Origin: Streptomyces sp. DG2A-72
Lineage (GTDB): Bacteria > Actinomycetota > Actinomycetes > Streptomycetales > Streptomycetaceae
Length of the DNA stretch: 64,000 bases
Assembly: GCF_030499575.1 (NCBI RefSeq)
Contig: NZ_JASTLC010000001.1
Location: forward strand, 8,766,001-8,830,000
Direction: 5' to 3'
Under the pieces are notes generated by a model, which had not been told where the DNA came from, searched no databases, and was given only the letters and a program-made list of their open reading frames with translations. Of the stretch, positions 33,286 to 41,283 are shown piece by piece. Each line of letters begins with the position of its first letter. Position 1 is the first letter of the stretch. Made by a program: the position numbers and the translations under genes.

Positions 33286-35214
33286 TCACCTCACGATGGT
33301 CGCGACGGGGAGCTTCTCGATCCGGATCGCCGACGCCTTGAACTCCGCCGTCCCCGCGATCGGGCAGTTCGCCTCGATCGTCAGCTGGTTGGTGTCCACC
33401 TCGTCGGGAAAGTGCATGGTCATGAAGGCCAGACCGGGACGGAGCGCCGGGTCCACCCATACCGGAGCGACGACCGCCCCGCGCCGCGAGGTCACCTGGA
33501 CCTCCTCACCGACCACCACCCCGTACCGCTCGGCGTCCTCCGGGCACAGCTCGATGTACTCCCCGCGCCGCAGCGGGGAGGCGAAACTCCCGCTCTGCAC
33601 ACCGGTGTTGTAGGAGTCGAGCCGCCGCCCGGTCGTCAGCCGGATCGGGAACTGGTCATCGGTGAGGTCGACCGGCGGATCGTGCTGGACCAGCCCGAAC
33701 GGCGCCGGCATGCCCCGCATCGCCGGGTCGGCATCCCACAGCCGGCCGTGCAGATACGTCGGTTCGAGCTGCTCGGTGCTCGGGCACGGCCACTGGATGC
33801 CCTGGTGCTCCTCCAGGCGTTCGTACGTCATCCCGTAGTGGTCCGGCGAGACCGACCTGAGCTCGTTCCAGACGGCCTCGGAGTCGGCGTACTTCCAGTC
33901 GTGGCCGAGGCGTGCCGCCAGCTCGCAGATGATGTCGATGTCCTCGCGGGCCTCACCGGGCGGCGTGACCGCACGCCGTACGCGCTGAACTCGGCGTTCG
34001 CTATTGGTAGTTGTCCCGTCGGTCTCGGCCCACCCGGCGGTGGCGGGCAGCACCACGTCCGCCAGCTCGGCCGTCTTCGTCAGGAAGATGTCCTGCACGA
34101 CGAGGAAGTCGAGCGCCTGCATACGCCGTACCGCCTGCTCGCTGTCCGCCTCCGACTGCGCCGGGTTCTCGCCGATGCAGTAGACGGCCTTGAGCGTGCC
34201 CTCCTCCATCGCCTCGAACATCTCGGTGAGGTTCATCCCGTAGTGCGGCTCGATGACGGTGTCCCAGGCCGACTCGAACTTCAGCCGGGTGTCCGGGTCG
34301 AGGATGTCCTGGAAGCCGGGGAGGCGGTTGGGGATGGCGCCCATGTCGCCGCTGCCCTGCACGTTGTTCTGGCCGCGCAGGGGCTGCAGCCCGCTGCCGT
34401 AGCGGCCCACATGGCCCGTCAGCAGCGACAGGTTGATCAGCGCGCGGACGTTGTCCGTGCCGTTGTGGTGCTCGGTGATGCCCAGGGTCCAGCACAGCTG
34501 GGCGCGTTCGGCGCGGGCGTAGGCGTGCGCCAACTCCCGTATGGCGGCGGCCGGTACGCCCGTCACCTTCTCGGCGAGCGACAGCGTCCACGGCTCGACC
34601 AGCTTCTTGTACTCCTCGAAGCCGCTCGTCGCCCGCTCGATGAACGCCTCGTTGGCCAGCCCCGCGTGGATGATCTCGCGGCCGATCGCGTGCGCCATCG
34701 GGATGTCGGTCCCGACGTTCAGTCCGAGCCAGCTCTCCGCCCACTCGGCCGTCGACGTCCGGCGTGGGTCGACGGTGTACATCCGGGCGCCGTTGTGGAC
34801 CCCCTTCAGTACGTGCTGGAAGAAGATCGGGTGCGCGAAACGGGCGTTGGAACCCCACATCACGATGACGTCGGTGTGCTCGATCTCCTCGTACGACGAC
34901 GTCCCGCCGCCGGAGCCGAAGGCGGCCGACAGGCCTGCCACGCTCGGGGCGTGGCAGGTGCGGTTGCAGGAGTCGACGTTGTTGGTGCCCATGACCACGC
35001 GGGCGAACTTCTGCGCCACGTAGTTCATTTCGTTGGTCGCGCGGGCGCAGGAGAACATGCCGAACGCGCCGTGGGCGGCTTGCAGACCGCGGGCGGCACG
35101 GTCCAGTGCCTCGTCCCAACTCGCTCGGCGGAAAGGCTCGTTGCGGGAATCCCGTACCAGGGGGTGGGTGAGTCGGGTGTAGGTCTTCGGTTCGCGCTTC
35201 TTCGTGCTTTTCAT
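33286..35214 (-). CDS. Formate dehydrogenase catalytic subunit lacking its N-terminal Fe4S4 domain
   Basis: The protein has 642 residues. It begins directly at the molybdopterin oxidoreductase domain (YTRLTHPLVRDSRNEPFRRA, SWDEALDRAARGL). The active-site motif is NVDSCNRTCHAPSVAG, where Cys87 replaces selenocysteine and is followed by catalytic His88. The bis-MGD-binding regions (MWGSNARFAHPIFFQHVLKG, GITEHHNGTDNVRALINLSL, GQNNVQGSGDMGAIPN) and the C-terminal dinucleotide-binding domain (FPIRLTTGRRLDSYNTGVQS) are intact. The missing Fe4S4 domain is encoded at the end of the neighbouring Fe-S subunit gene. ATG 35214 overlaps the stop of the PanE-like gene (ATGA). It oxidises formate to CO2. 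Confidence 0.93.
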   Translation of the reverse strand: MKSTKKREPKTYTRLTHPLVRDSRNEPFRRASWDEALDRAARGLQAAHGAFGMFSCARATNEMNYVAQKFARVVMGTNNVDSCNRTCHAPSVAGLSAAFGSGGGTSSYEEIEHTDVIVMWGSNARFAHPIFFQHVLKGVHNGARMYTVDPRRTSTAEWAESWLGLNVGTDIPMAHAIGREIIHAGLANEAFIERATSGFEEYKKLVEPWTLSLAEKVTGVPAAAIRELAHAYARAERAQLCWTLGITEHHNGTDNVRALINLSLLTGHVGRYGSGLQPLRGQNNVQGSGDMGAIPNRLPGFQDILDPDTRLKFESAWDTVIEPHYGMNLTEMFEAMEEGTLKAVYCIGENPAQSEADSEQAVRRMQALDFLVVQDIFLTKTAELADVVLPATAGWAETDGTTTNSERRVQRVRRAVTPPGEAREDIDIICELAARLGHDWKYADSEAVWNELRSVSPDHYGMTYERLEEHQGIQWPCPSTEQLEPTYLHGRLWDADPAMRGMPAPFGLVQHDPPVDLTDDQFPIRLTTGRRLDSYNTGVQSGSFASPLRRGEYIELCPEDAERYGVVVGEEVQVTSRRGAVVAPVWVDPALRPGLAFMTMHFPDEVDTNQLTIEANCPIAGTAEFKASAIRIEKLPVATIVR

Positions 35215-36182
35215 GCGGCGCTCCTCAGCGCGAGCAGGTCCGAGATGGCGTGCACGGTGCGCAGGGTGGGCACCTCCACGCCGGTGATCTCCGCCAGTTC
35301 GACGACCGCGGCGAGCAGTACGTCGAGTTCGAGCGGCTTGCCACGCTCCAGGTCCTGGAGCGTGGAGGTGCGGTGGTCGCCCACGCGCTCGGCGCCGGCG
35401 AGACGGCGCTCGATGGAGACGCCGACCTCGCAGCCGAGAGCCTCGGCGACCGAGAGCGTCTCGGTCATCATGATCTCGATGACCTTGCGGGTGCCGCCGT
35501 GCAGGCACATCTGCCGCATGGTGGCGCGGGCCAGCGCGCTGATCGGGTTGAAGGAGATGTTGCCGAGCAGCTTGAGCCAGATGTCGTTGCGCAGATCCGG
35601 CTCGACAGGGCACTTGAGCCCGCCCGTCTGCATGGCCTCGCTGAGCGCGAGACACCGCGTGGACACGCTGCGGTCGGGCTCGCCGATGGAGAACCGGGTG
35701 CCTTCGAGATGTCGTACGACTCCTGGTTCCGCCAGTTCTGTGGCCGCGTACACGACGCAGCCGATGGCCCGTTCGGGCGCGAGCACCGCACTGACCGCGC
35801 CGTCCGGGTCCACACTTTCGACGCGGTGGCCGTCGTAGGGGCCGCCGTGCCGGTGGAAGTACCACCAGGGAATGCCGTTCTGGGCGGCCACGACCGCCGT
35901 GGTGTCGTGCAGCAAAGGCTCGATCAGCGGCCCGCACGCCGCGTACGAGTTGGCCTTCAGGCCCAGGAAGACGAAGTCGGCCGGGCCGATCTCGGCCGGG
36001 TCGTCGGTGGCATGGGCGCGGGCGGTGAAGTCGCCGCGCGGACTGAGCACCCGCACCCCGTGCTGCCTCATGGCCGCGAGATGCGGTCCACGGGCGACGA
36101 GGTGCACTTCGGCGCCGGCGCGGTGGAGCGCGGCACCGACATAGGCGCCGATCGCACCGGCGCCGAGGACTGCGACTTTCAT
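35211..36182 (-). CDS. 2-dehydropantoate 2-reductase-like (ApbA/PanE family) oxidoreductase
   Basis: The protein has 323 residues. The NADP-binding Rossmann start is MKVAVLGAGAIGAYVGAALH; the family segment VVAAQNGIPWW and the C-terminal helical domain with LRNDIWLKLLGNISFNPISA (Lys, Asn, and the later SIERRLAG and SSTLQDLERGKPLELD-type region) are present. PanE enzymes reduce ketopantoate, but operon position as first gene of a formate dehydrogenase operon, with translational coupling, suggests another 2-oxo acid substrate. The related malonate/tartronate-type or glyoxylate-type reactions are possible. The substrate is not resolvable from sequence. Confidence 0.85.
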   Translation of the reverse strand: MKVAVLGAGAIGAYVGAALHRAGAEVHLVARGPHLAAMRQHGVRVLSPRGDFTARAHATDDPAEIGPADFVFLGLKANSYAACGPLIEPLLHDTTAVVAAQNGIPWWYFHRHGGPYDGHRVESVDPDGAVSAVLAPERAIGCVVYAATELAEPGVVRHLEGTRFSIGEPDRSVSTRCLALSEAMQTGGLKCPVEPDLRNDIWLKLLGNISFNPISALARATMRQMCLHGGTRKVIEIMMTETLSVAEALGCEVGVSIERRLAGAERVGDHRTSTLQDLERGKPLELDVLLAAVVELAEITGVEVPTLRTVHAISDLLALRSAA

Positions 36183-36229
36183 ACGGGGGAGCTCCGTTCG
36201 GTCGAGGGTACCGAGGAACTGACGAAACT

Positions 36230-36254
36230 CTGTCGACAGAATATTGTCTACAGT
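36230..36254. promoter_or_regulatory. Candidate GntR/FCD operator in the divergent fdh/OFA promoter
   Basis: On the minus strand the sequence ACTGTAGACAATATTCTGTC covers most of this site. It holds TGTAGACA, an AT-rich centre and TGTCGACA. The 9-mer ACTGTAGAC recurs exactly upstream of the GntR gene (39051-39059), followed there by AAAGACAATTC. The site is 48 bp from the PanE-like start. It probably controls both the fdh operon and the transporter. Confidence 0.6.
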
Positions 36255-36411
36255 ATGGAACTTGAGGCAGCAAGGGTTCGCGCAAGAACCAGAACCGGCC
36301 ACCCCGCGATCGTTGATCTGCGACCGTTCATCGCGCCCTGGATACCGCTCACCGCATACGGTCGACCTGCCGCCTTTTCAACCACCCGCGTTCTTCCTAC
36401 CGTTCGGGATC

Positions 36412-37749
36412 ATGAGTCCCCCAGTCGCCCCCGCGGGCTGGAGCCGCTGGCTCGTTCCCCCAGCCGCGCTCTCGGTCCATCTCTCCATCGGCCAGGCCTA
36501 CGCCTGGAGCGTGTTCAAGCCGCCGCTCGAATCCGCGCTCGGCCTCAGCGGCACCCAGAGCGCGCTGCCCTTCCAGCTCGGCATCGTGATGCTCGGCCTG
36601 TCGGCCGCGTTCGGCGGCACGCTCGTGGAGCGCAACGGACCGCGCTGGGCGATGACCGTGGCGCTGGTGTGCTTCTCGTCCGGTTTCCTGCTCTCCGCGC
36701 TCGGCGCGGCGACCGAGCAGTACTGGCTGATCGTCCTCGGCTATGGCTTCGTCGGCGGGATCGGCCTCGGCATCGGCTACATCTCGCCCGTGTCGACACT
36801 GATCAAGTGGTTCCCCGACCGGCCGGGCATGGCCACCGGTATCGCCATCATGGGCTTCGGCGGCGGCGCGCTGATCGCCTCGCCGTGGTCGGCGCAGATG
36901 CTGGAGTCGTTCGGCAGCGACAGCTCCGGGATCGCGCTGGCGTTCCTGGTGCACGGACTGTCGTACGCCGTGTTCATGCTGCTGGGCGTGCTGCTGGTGC
37001 GGGTGCCGCGCACCGAGAAGCCGGTCGAGGGGGCGCCGAGCGCCTTCCAGGGACCGCAGGTCTCCGCCAACAGCGCCATCCGCACCCCGCAGTTCTGGTG
37101 CCTGTGGGTGGTGCTCTGCATGAACGTGACCGCGGGCATCGGCATCCTGGAGAAGGCCGCCCCGATGATCACGGACTTCTTCGCGGACACCTCGACGCCG
37201 GTCTCGGCGACGGCCGCCGCGGGCTTCGTGGCGCTGCTGTCGGCGGCCAACATGGCGGGCCGCATCGGCTGGTCGTCGACCTCCGACCTGATCGGACGCA
37301 GGAACATCTACCGCGTCTATCTGGGCGTCGGTGCGCTGATGTACGCGTCCCTCGCGCTGTTCGGCGACTCCTCCAAGCCGCTGTTCATCCTGAGCGCGCT
37401 GGTGATCCTCTCCTTCTACGGCGGCGGCTTCGCGACCATCCCCGCCTATCTGAAGGACCTCTTCGGCGCGTACCAGGTCGGCGCGATCCACGGGCGGCTG
37501 CTGACCGCCTGGTCGCTGGCCGGAGTGCTCGGGCCGCTGATCGTGAACTGGATCGCCGACCGGCAGGAGGAGGCCGGCAAGCACGGCTCGTCCCTGTACG
37601 GGCTGTCCTTCGTCATCATGATCGGGCTGCTCGTCGTCGGCTTCATCGCCAACGAACTCGTCCGGCCCGTCCACCCCCGCCATCACATCCCCGAACCCAT
37701 CAGTCAGGAGGCCGTCGATGTCGAACGACAGCAGCCAGAGTCCGCCTGA
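36412..37749 (+). CDS. OFA-family MFS transporter (oxalate/formate antiporter-like)
   Basis: The protein has 445 residues and 12 predicted membrane helices. Family hallmarks are LSIGQAYAWSVFKPPLESAL, GYGFVGGIGLGIGYISPVST and LIKWFPDRPGMATGIAIMGF. OFA carriers exchange organic anions such as oxalate and formate. The ATG at 36412 gives the family's usual short N-terminus, although no strong Shine-Dalgarno is visible; upstream in-frame codons would add an unlikely 56-residue tail. It is divergent from the formate dehydrogenase operon and overlaps a 44-aa small-subunit gene at its end. It may bring in formate, or oxalate that gives rise to formate. Confidence 0.9.
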   Translation: MSPPVAPAGWSRWLVPPAALSVHLSIGQAYAWSVFKPPLESALGLSGTQSALPFQLGIVMLGLSAAFGGTLVERNGPRWAMTVALVCFSSGFLLSALGAATEQYWLIVLGYGFVGGIGLGIGYISPVSTLIKWFPDRPGMATGIAIMGFGGGALIASPWSAQMLESFGSDSSGIALAFLVHGLSYAVFMLLGVLLVRVPRTEKPVEGAPSAFQGPQVSANSAIRTPQFWCLWVVLCMNVTAGIGILEKAAPMITDFFADTSTPVSATAAAGFVALLSAANMAGRIGWSSTSDLIGRRNIYRVYLGVGALMYASLALFGDSSKPLFILSALVILSFYGGGFATIPAYLKDLFGAYQVGAIHGRLLTAWSLAGVLGPLIVNWIADRQEEAGKHGSSLYGLSFVIMIGLLVVGFIANELVRPVHPRHHIPEPISQEAVDVERQQPESA

Positions 37750-37852
37750 CCGGCGCGGTCTGATCGCCTTCGCCTGGGTATGGGTGGGGGCGCCGCTGGC
37801 CTACGGGCTGTACGAACTCGTTCAGAAAGCGACGCAGCTGTTCACCGGGTGA
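37718..37852 (+). CDS. MFS transporter small subunit, 44 residues
   Basis: ATG 37718 lies 6 bp after CAGGAGG, inside the end of the OFA transporter gene, and gives a 44-residue protein: a polar start (SNDSSQSPPDRRG), then one hydrophobic helix LIAFAWVWVGAPLAYGLYEL and a short tail (VQKATQLFTG). Short single-helix proteins encoded directly behind OFA-type transporters are known as small subunits. The 32-bp overlap with the transporter implies translational coupling. It probably stabilises or modulates the carrier. Confidence 0.8.
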   Translation: MSNDSSQSPPDRRGLIAFAWVWVGAPLAYGLYELVQKATQLFTG

Positions 37853-38000
37853 CTGTTCGAGAAGTGTTCGGGCGTCCGGGAACCTGACGGAAGCCGACAA
37901 CCGGGGCGAGCGTTTCCTGTGGCTTCACCTGCCGCCGTACCGGTGAGTCACTGATCAGACTGGTGGATCCCGTAACCCGAAGCACCGAGGGGGACCACCC

Positions 38001-38939
38001 ATGAACGGCTCGCGGATCGCCGCCGTCGGCCATTACCAGCCCGCCAGGGTACTCACCAACGAGGACCTGGCGGGCATGGTCGACACCAGCGACGAGTGGA
38101 TCACTAGCCGGGTGGGCATCCGGACACGCCATATCGCCGGGCCCGACGAGCCGGTGGACGAGCTGGCCGCGCACGCCGCCGCCAAGGCGCTCGCGACGGC
38201 GGGCCTGGCGCCCGCCGACATCGACCTGGTCCTCGTCGCCACGTCCACGGCCGTCGACCGTTCACCGAACATGGCCGCCCGGGTCGCGGCCCGGCTCGGT
38301 ATCCCGTCGCCCGCCGCCATGGACGTCAACGTCGTCTGCGCGGGCTTCACCCACGCGCTGGCCACGGCGGACCACGCCGTACGGGCGGGAGCTGCCGTAC
38401 GCGCCCTGGTCATCGGCGCCGACAAGATGTCCGACGTCACCGACTGGACCGACCGGACCACCTGCGTTCTCGTCGGCGACGGGGCGGGGGCCGCCGTCGT
38501 CGAGGCCGTGGACGAGCCCGGGATCGGGCCCGTGCTGTGGGGCTCGGTGCCGGAGATGGGGCACGCCGTACGGATCGAGGGCACGCCCGCGCGGTTCGCG
38601 CAGGAGGGGCAGAGCGTCTACCGCTGGGCCACCACACAGCTGCCGCCGATCGCCCGCAAGGCCTGCGAGAAGGCCGGGCTCGCGCCCGAGGACCTCGCCG
38701 CGGTCGTCCTCCACCAGGCCAACCTGCGCATCATCGAGCCGCTTGCCGAGAAGATCGGCGCGGTCAACGCGGTCGTCGCCCGCGATGTGGCCGAATCCGG
38801 CAACACCTCCGCCGCCAGCATCCCCCTCGCTCTCTCCAAGCTCGTCGAACAGGGCGCGATCACCACCGGCGACCCGGTCCTGCTGTTCGGCTTCGGCGGC
38901 AATCTCTCGTACGCCGGACAGGTCGTCCGCTGCCCGTGA
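38001..38939 (+). CDS. 3-oxoacyl-ACP synthase III (FabH-like ketosynthase)
   Basis: The protein has 312 residues. The catalytic triad is visible: Cys113 in DVNVVCAGFTHAL, His238 in VVLHQANLRI and Asn268 in VAESGNTSAAS. The N-terminal DTSDEWITSRVGIRTRHIAG block is typical. KAS III enzymes condense acyl-CoA with malonyl-ACP. This copy is not in a fatty-acid gene cluster (fabD, acpP and fabF are absent), so it is a secondary paralogue that may prime a special starter or act on another acyl group. ATG at 38001 follows GAGGGGG. It is followed by the GntR gene. Confidence 0.92.
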   Translation: MNGSRIAAVGHYQPARVLTNEDLAGMVDTSDEWITSRVGIRTRHIAGPDEPVDELAAHAAAKALATAGLAPADIDLVLVATSTAVDRSPNMAARVAARLGIPSPAAMDVNVVCAGFTHALATADHAVRAGAAVRALVIGADKMSDVTDWTDRTTCVLVGDGAGAAVVEAVDEPGIGPVLWGSVPEMGHAVRIEGTPARFAQEGQSVYRWATTQLPPIARKACEKAGLAPEDLAAVVLHQANLRIIEPLAEKIGAVNAVVARDVAESGNTSAASIPLALSKLVEQGAITTGDPVLLFGFGGNLSYAGQVVRCP

Positions 38940-39050
38940 GCTGCGCCGGCATCCGGGTGGGGACTCGGGATGGGGCTCGGGGTGGCTAGGATCGTAACTC
39001 CGGGTGTGACAAGGGCGACTCCGCGTTCCCCTGGCCCCGGAGCGCCGTAG

Positions 39051-39075
39051 ACTGTAGACGAAAGACAATTCATAC
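39051..39075. promoter_or_regulatory. Candidate autoregulatory site of the GntR gene
   Basis: ACTGTAGAC (39051-39059) followed by GAAAGACAATTCATAC. The first 9 bp are identical to the minus strand at 36246-36254. The site lies about 50-70 bp upstream of the GntR start, as expected for an autoregulated FCD repressor. Confidence 0.55.
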
Positions 39076-39122
39076 TCACGCTACGGCTGCTGTGCACGGC
39101 CCTGCCGAGGAGGGGGACCGCG

Positions 39123-39800
39123 ATGTTGTCGACAGGACTGCCGCAGGGAGCTGTACCCAAGCTCGAACGACCCGGACCGCTGCGCGACCGTGTCTATGAG
39201 GCGCTGCTCGAACTCATCACCACCCGCGCCCTCCAGCCCGGCCAGCACCTGGTCGAGAGCGAACTCGCAGGCCATCTCGGCGTGTCGCGCCAGCCGGTGC
39301 GCGAGGCGCTGCAGCGGCTCAACACCGAGGGCTGGGTCGATCTACGGCCCGCGCAGGGCGCGTTCGTGCACGAGCCGACCGAGGAGGAGGCCGACCAGCT
39401 TCTCACCATCCGTACGCTCCTGGAGGCCGAGGCCGCCCGGCTCGCCGCCGCCAACGCGGGCAGAGCCGGCATCACCACGCTGGAAGAGCTGTGCGCGGAG
39501 GGCGAGAAGGCCGTAGCCGCCGATGACGTGGACGGTGCCGTCGCCATGAACGCCCGCTTCCACGCCAAGGTCATGGAGCTGGCCGGCAACGCGGTCCTCG
39601 CCGAACTCGCCGCCCAGGTCGACCGCCGCGTCCGCTGGTACTACACCCCGATCGCCCGCCAGCGTGGCCGGCAGTCCTGGATCGAGCACCGCGAGCTGAT
39701 CGCCGCTATCTCCGAGCGGAACGAGGAGCGCGCCACCCAGCTGATGCGGGACCACACCGAGCACACCAGACGGTCGTATCACGCGCGGGCGAAGTCCTGA
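39123..39800 (+). CDS. GntR-family (FadR/FCD) transcriptional regulator
   Basis: The protein has 225 residues. The N-terminal winged HTH is at about 18-85 (LRDRVYEALLELITTRALQP, SELAGHLGVSRQPVREALQR) and the FCD domain at about 95-215. FCD metal ligands are plausible in MNARFHAKVMELAGN and SWIEHRELIAAI. FCD regulators sense organic acids in a metal-dependent pocket. The start ATG 39123 follows AGGAGGGGG. A motif upstream is shared with the fdh/OFA promoter, so it probably controls formate or oxalate genes. It lies behind the FabH gene on the same strand with 183 bp between. Confidence 0.92.
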   Translation: MLSTGLPQGAVPKLERPGPLRDRVYEALLELITTRALQPGQHLVESELAGHLGVSRQPVREALQRLNTEGWVDLRPAQGAFVHEPTEEEADQLLTIRTLLEAEAARLAAANAGRAGITTLEELCAEGEKAVAADDVDGAVAMNARFHAKVMELAGNAVLAELAAQVDRRVRWYYTPIARQRGRQSWIEHRELIAAISERNEERATQLMRDHTEHTRRSYHARAKS

Positions 39801-39884
39801 GGCCCGCTTACCCGTAGGTGCGGTTCGCCCGTATCCGGAACCCGCACGCCGACCTTTGTCCTGTGAGTGGAGAAAGTCGGCAGC

Positions 39885-39900
39885 AATCTCTGCACAGATT
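39885..39900. promoter_or_regulatory. Inverted repeat upstream of the ROK regulator
   Basis: AATCT (39885-39889) and AGATT (39896-39900) flank CTGCAC, 80 bp before the ROK start. It is short and may be an operator for the ROK protein itself. Confidence 0.35.
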
Positions 39901-39979
39901 CTTCCCAGCGTCGACGACCGCTGCTACGTTCCCCTCGAAAGCCCGGCAACTGGTGGCCGATTGAGGCGGGGAGGGGCTC

Positions 39980-41170
39980 GTGAGACGCATGACGGCACGA
40001 CCCGCGAACGCCCATCAGGCCCGTCTGCTCCTGCTGCTCAGGGACGGCGGCCCCAACTCACGGGCCCAGCTGGGTGATCAGGTCGATCTGTCACGGTCCA
40101 AGCTGGCCGTGGAGGTGGACCGGCTCCTGGAGACCGGTCTCGTCGTGGCCGACGGACTCGCCGCCTCGCGCGGTGGCCGCCGCTCCCACAACGTCCGCCT
40201 GAATCCGGGACTGCGTTTCCTCGGCGTCGACATCGGCGCGACCTCGGTCGACGTCGCCGTCACCAACGCCGAGCTGGAGATCCTCGGCCATCTCAACCAG
40301 CCCATGGACGTACGCGAGGGCCCGGTCGCGGTCTTCGAGCAAGTCCTCGCCATGGCCGCGAAGTTGAGGGCCACGGGGCTTGCGGAGGGCTTCGACGGCG
40401 CAGGCATCGGCGTCCCGGGGCCGGTCCGCTACCCCGAGGGTGTGCCGGTGGCTCCGCCGATCATGCCGGGCTGGGACGGCTTCCCGGTACGGGAGGCGCT
40501 CAGCCAGGAACTCGGCTGCCCGGTCATGGTCGACAACGACGTGAACCTGATGGCGATGGGGGAGCAGCACGCCGGCGTCGCCCGGACCGTGGCCGACTTC
40601 CTCTGCGTCAAGATCGGTACCGGTATCGGCTGCGGCATTGTCGTCGGCGGCACCGTCTACCGAGGTACCACTGGCAGCGCGGGCGACATCGGGCACATCC
40701 AGGCCGTGCCCGACGGCCGACCCTGCGCCTGCGGCAACCGGGGCTGCCTGGAAGCCCACTTCAGTGGAGCCGCGCTGGCCCGGGACGCCGTGGAGGCGGC
40801 CCAGCAGGGCCGGTCGGCGGAACTCGCCGCGCGCCTGGCGGCGAACGGCACCCTGACCGCCGTGGACGTCGCCGCCGCCGCTGCCGCCGGTGACGCCACC
40901 TCCCTCGACCTGATCCGCGAGGGCGGCAACCGCGTCGGCCAGGTCATCGCCGGACTCGTCTCCTTCTTCAACCCCGGCCTGTTGGTGATAGGCGGTGGAG
41001 TGACCGGCCTCGGCCACACGCTGCTCGCCGCGCTCCGCACCCAGGTCTACCGCCAGTCGCTGCCCCTGGCGACCGGCAACCTGCCCATAGTTCTGGGGGA
41101 GTTGGGCCCCACCGCCGGAGTCATCGGCGCGGCCCGGCTCATCAGCGACCACCTGTTCTCACCCGCGTAA
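39980..41170 (+). CDS. ROK-family transcriptional regulator
   Basis: The protein has 396 residues. An N-terminal winged HTH (about 10-70, ARLLLLLRDGGPNSRAQLGD) precedes a ROK sugar kinase-like domain with the ATP-site FLGVDIGATSVDVAVTN, VMVDNDVNLMAMGE and the zinc motif with His239, Cys249, Cys251 and Cys256 in PCACGNRGCLEAH. The DND catalytic-type Asp is retained, so ligand phosphorylation cannot be excluded. GTG start at 39980 after GGGAGGGG. It precedes an ABC sugar importer and is probably its repressor, released by a sugar or cyclitol. Confidence 0.92.
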   Translation: MRRMTARPANAHQARLLLLLRDGGPNSRAQLGDQVDLSRSKLAVEVDRLLETGLVVADGLAASRGGRRSHNVRLNPGLRFLGVDIGATSVDVAVTNAELEILGHLNQPMDVREGPVAVFEQVLAMAAKLRATGLAEGFDGAGIGVPGPVRYPEGVPVAPPIMPGWDGFPVREALSQELGCPVMVDNDVNLMAMGEQHAGVARTVADFLCVKIGTGIGCGIVVGGTVYRGTTGSAGDIGHIQAVPDGRPCACGNRGCLEAHFSGAALARDAVEAAQQGRSAELAARLAANGTLTAVDVAAAAAAGDATSLDLIREGGNRVGQVIAGLVSFFNPGLLVIGGGVTGLGHTLLAALRTQVYRQSLPLATGNLPIVLGELGPTAGVIGAARLISDHLFSPA

Positions 41171-41283
41171 GCAGCACCTTCGTCAGGCACCTCACGCACA
41201 GCGCCCCTGATCTGCCCTGCCCTGAACACGCATGCCCGCAAGCGCCCTGCAACCGGCCCGCACGCCCGCCGAGGGGAAGCCAC

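Noticed and set aside
33286..36285. Extension of the formate dehydrogenase catalytic frame upstream of 35214 to hold an N-terminal domain
   Set aside because: The upstream translation is a shadow of the PanE-like gene, contains no Cys cluster motif, and the Fe4S4 domain is clearly encoded in the Fe-S subunit gene.
36255..36411. ATG at 36255 as start of a protein upstream of the OFA transporter
   Set aside because: The frame continues out of phase with the transporter and has no domain; the region is better explained as the divergent promoter.
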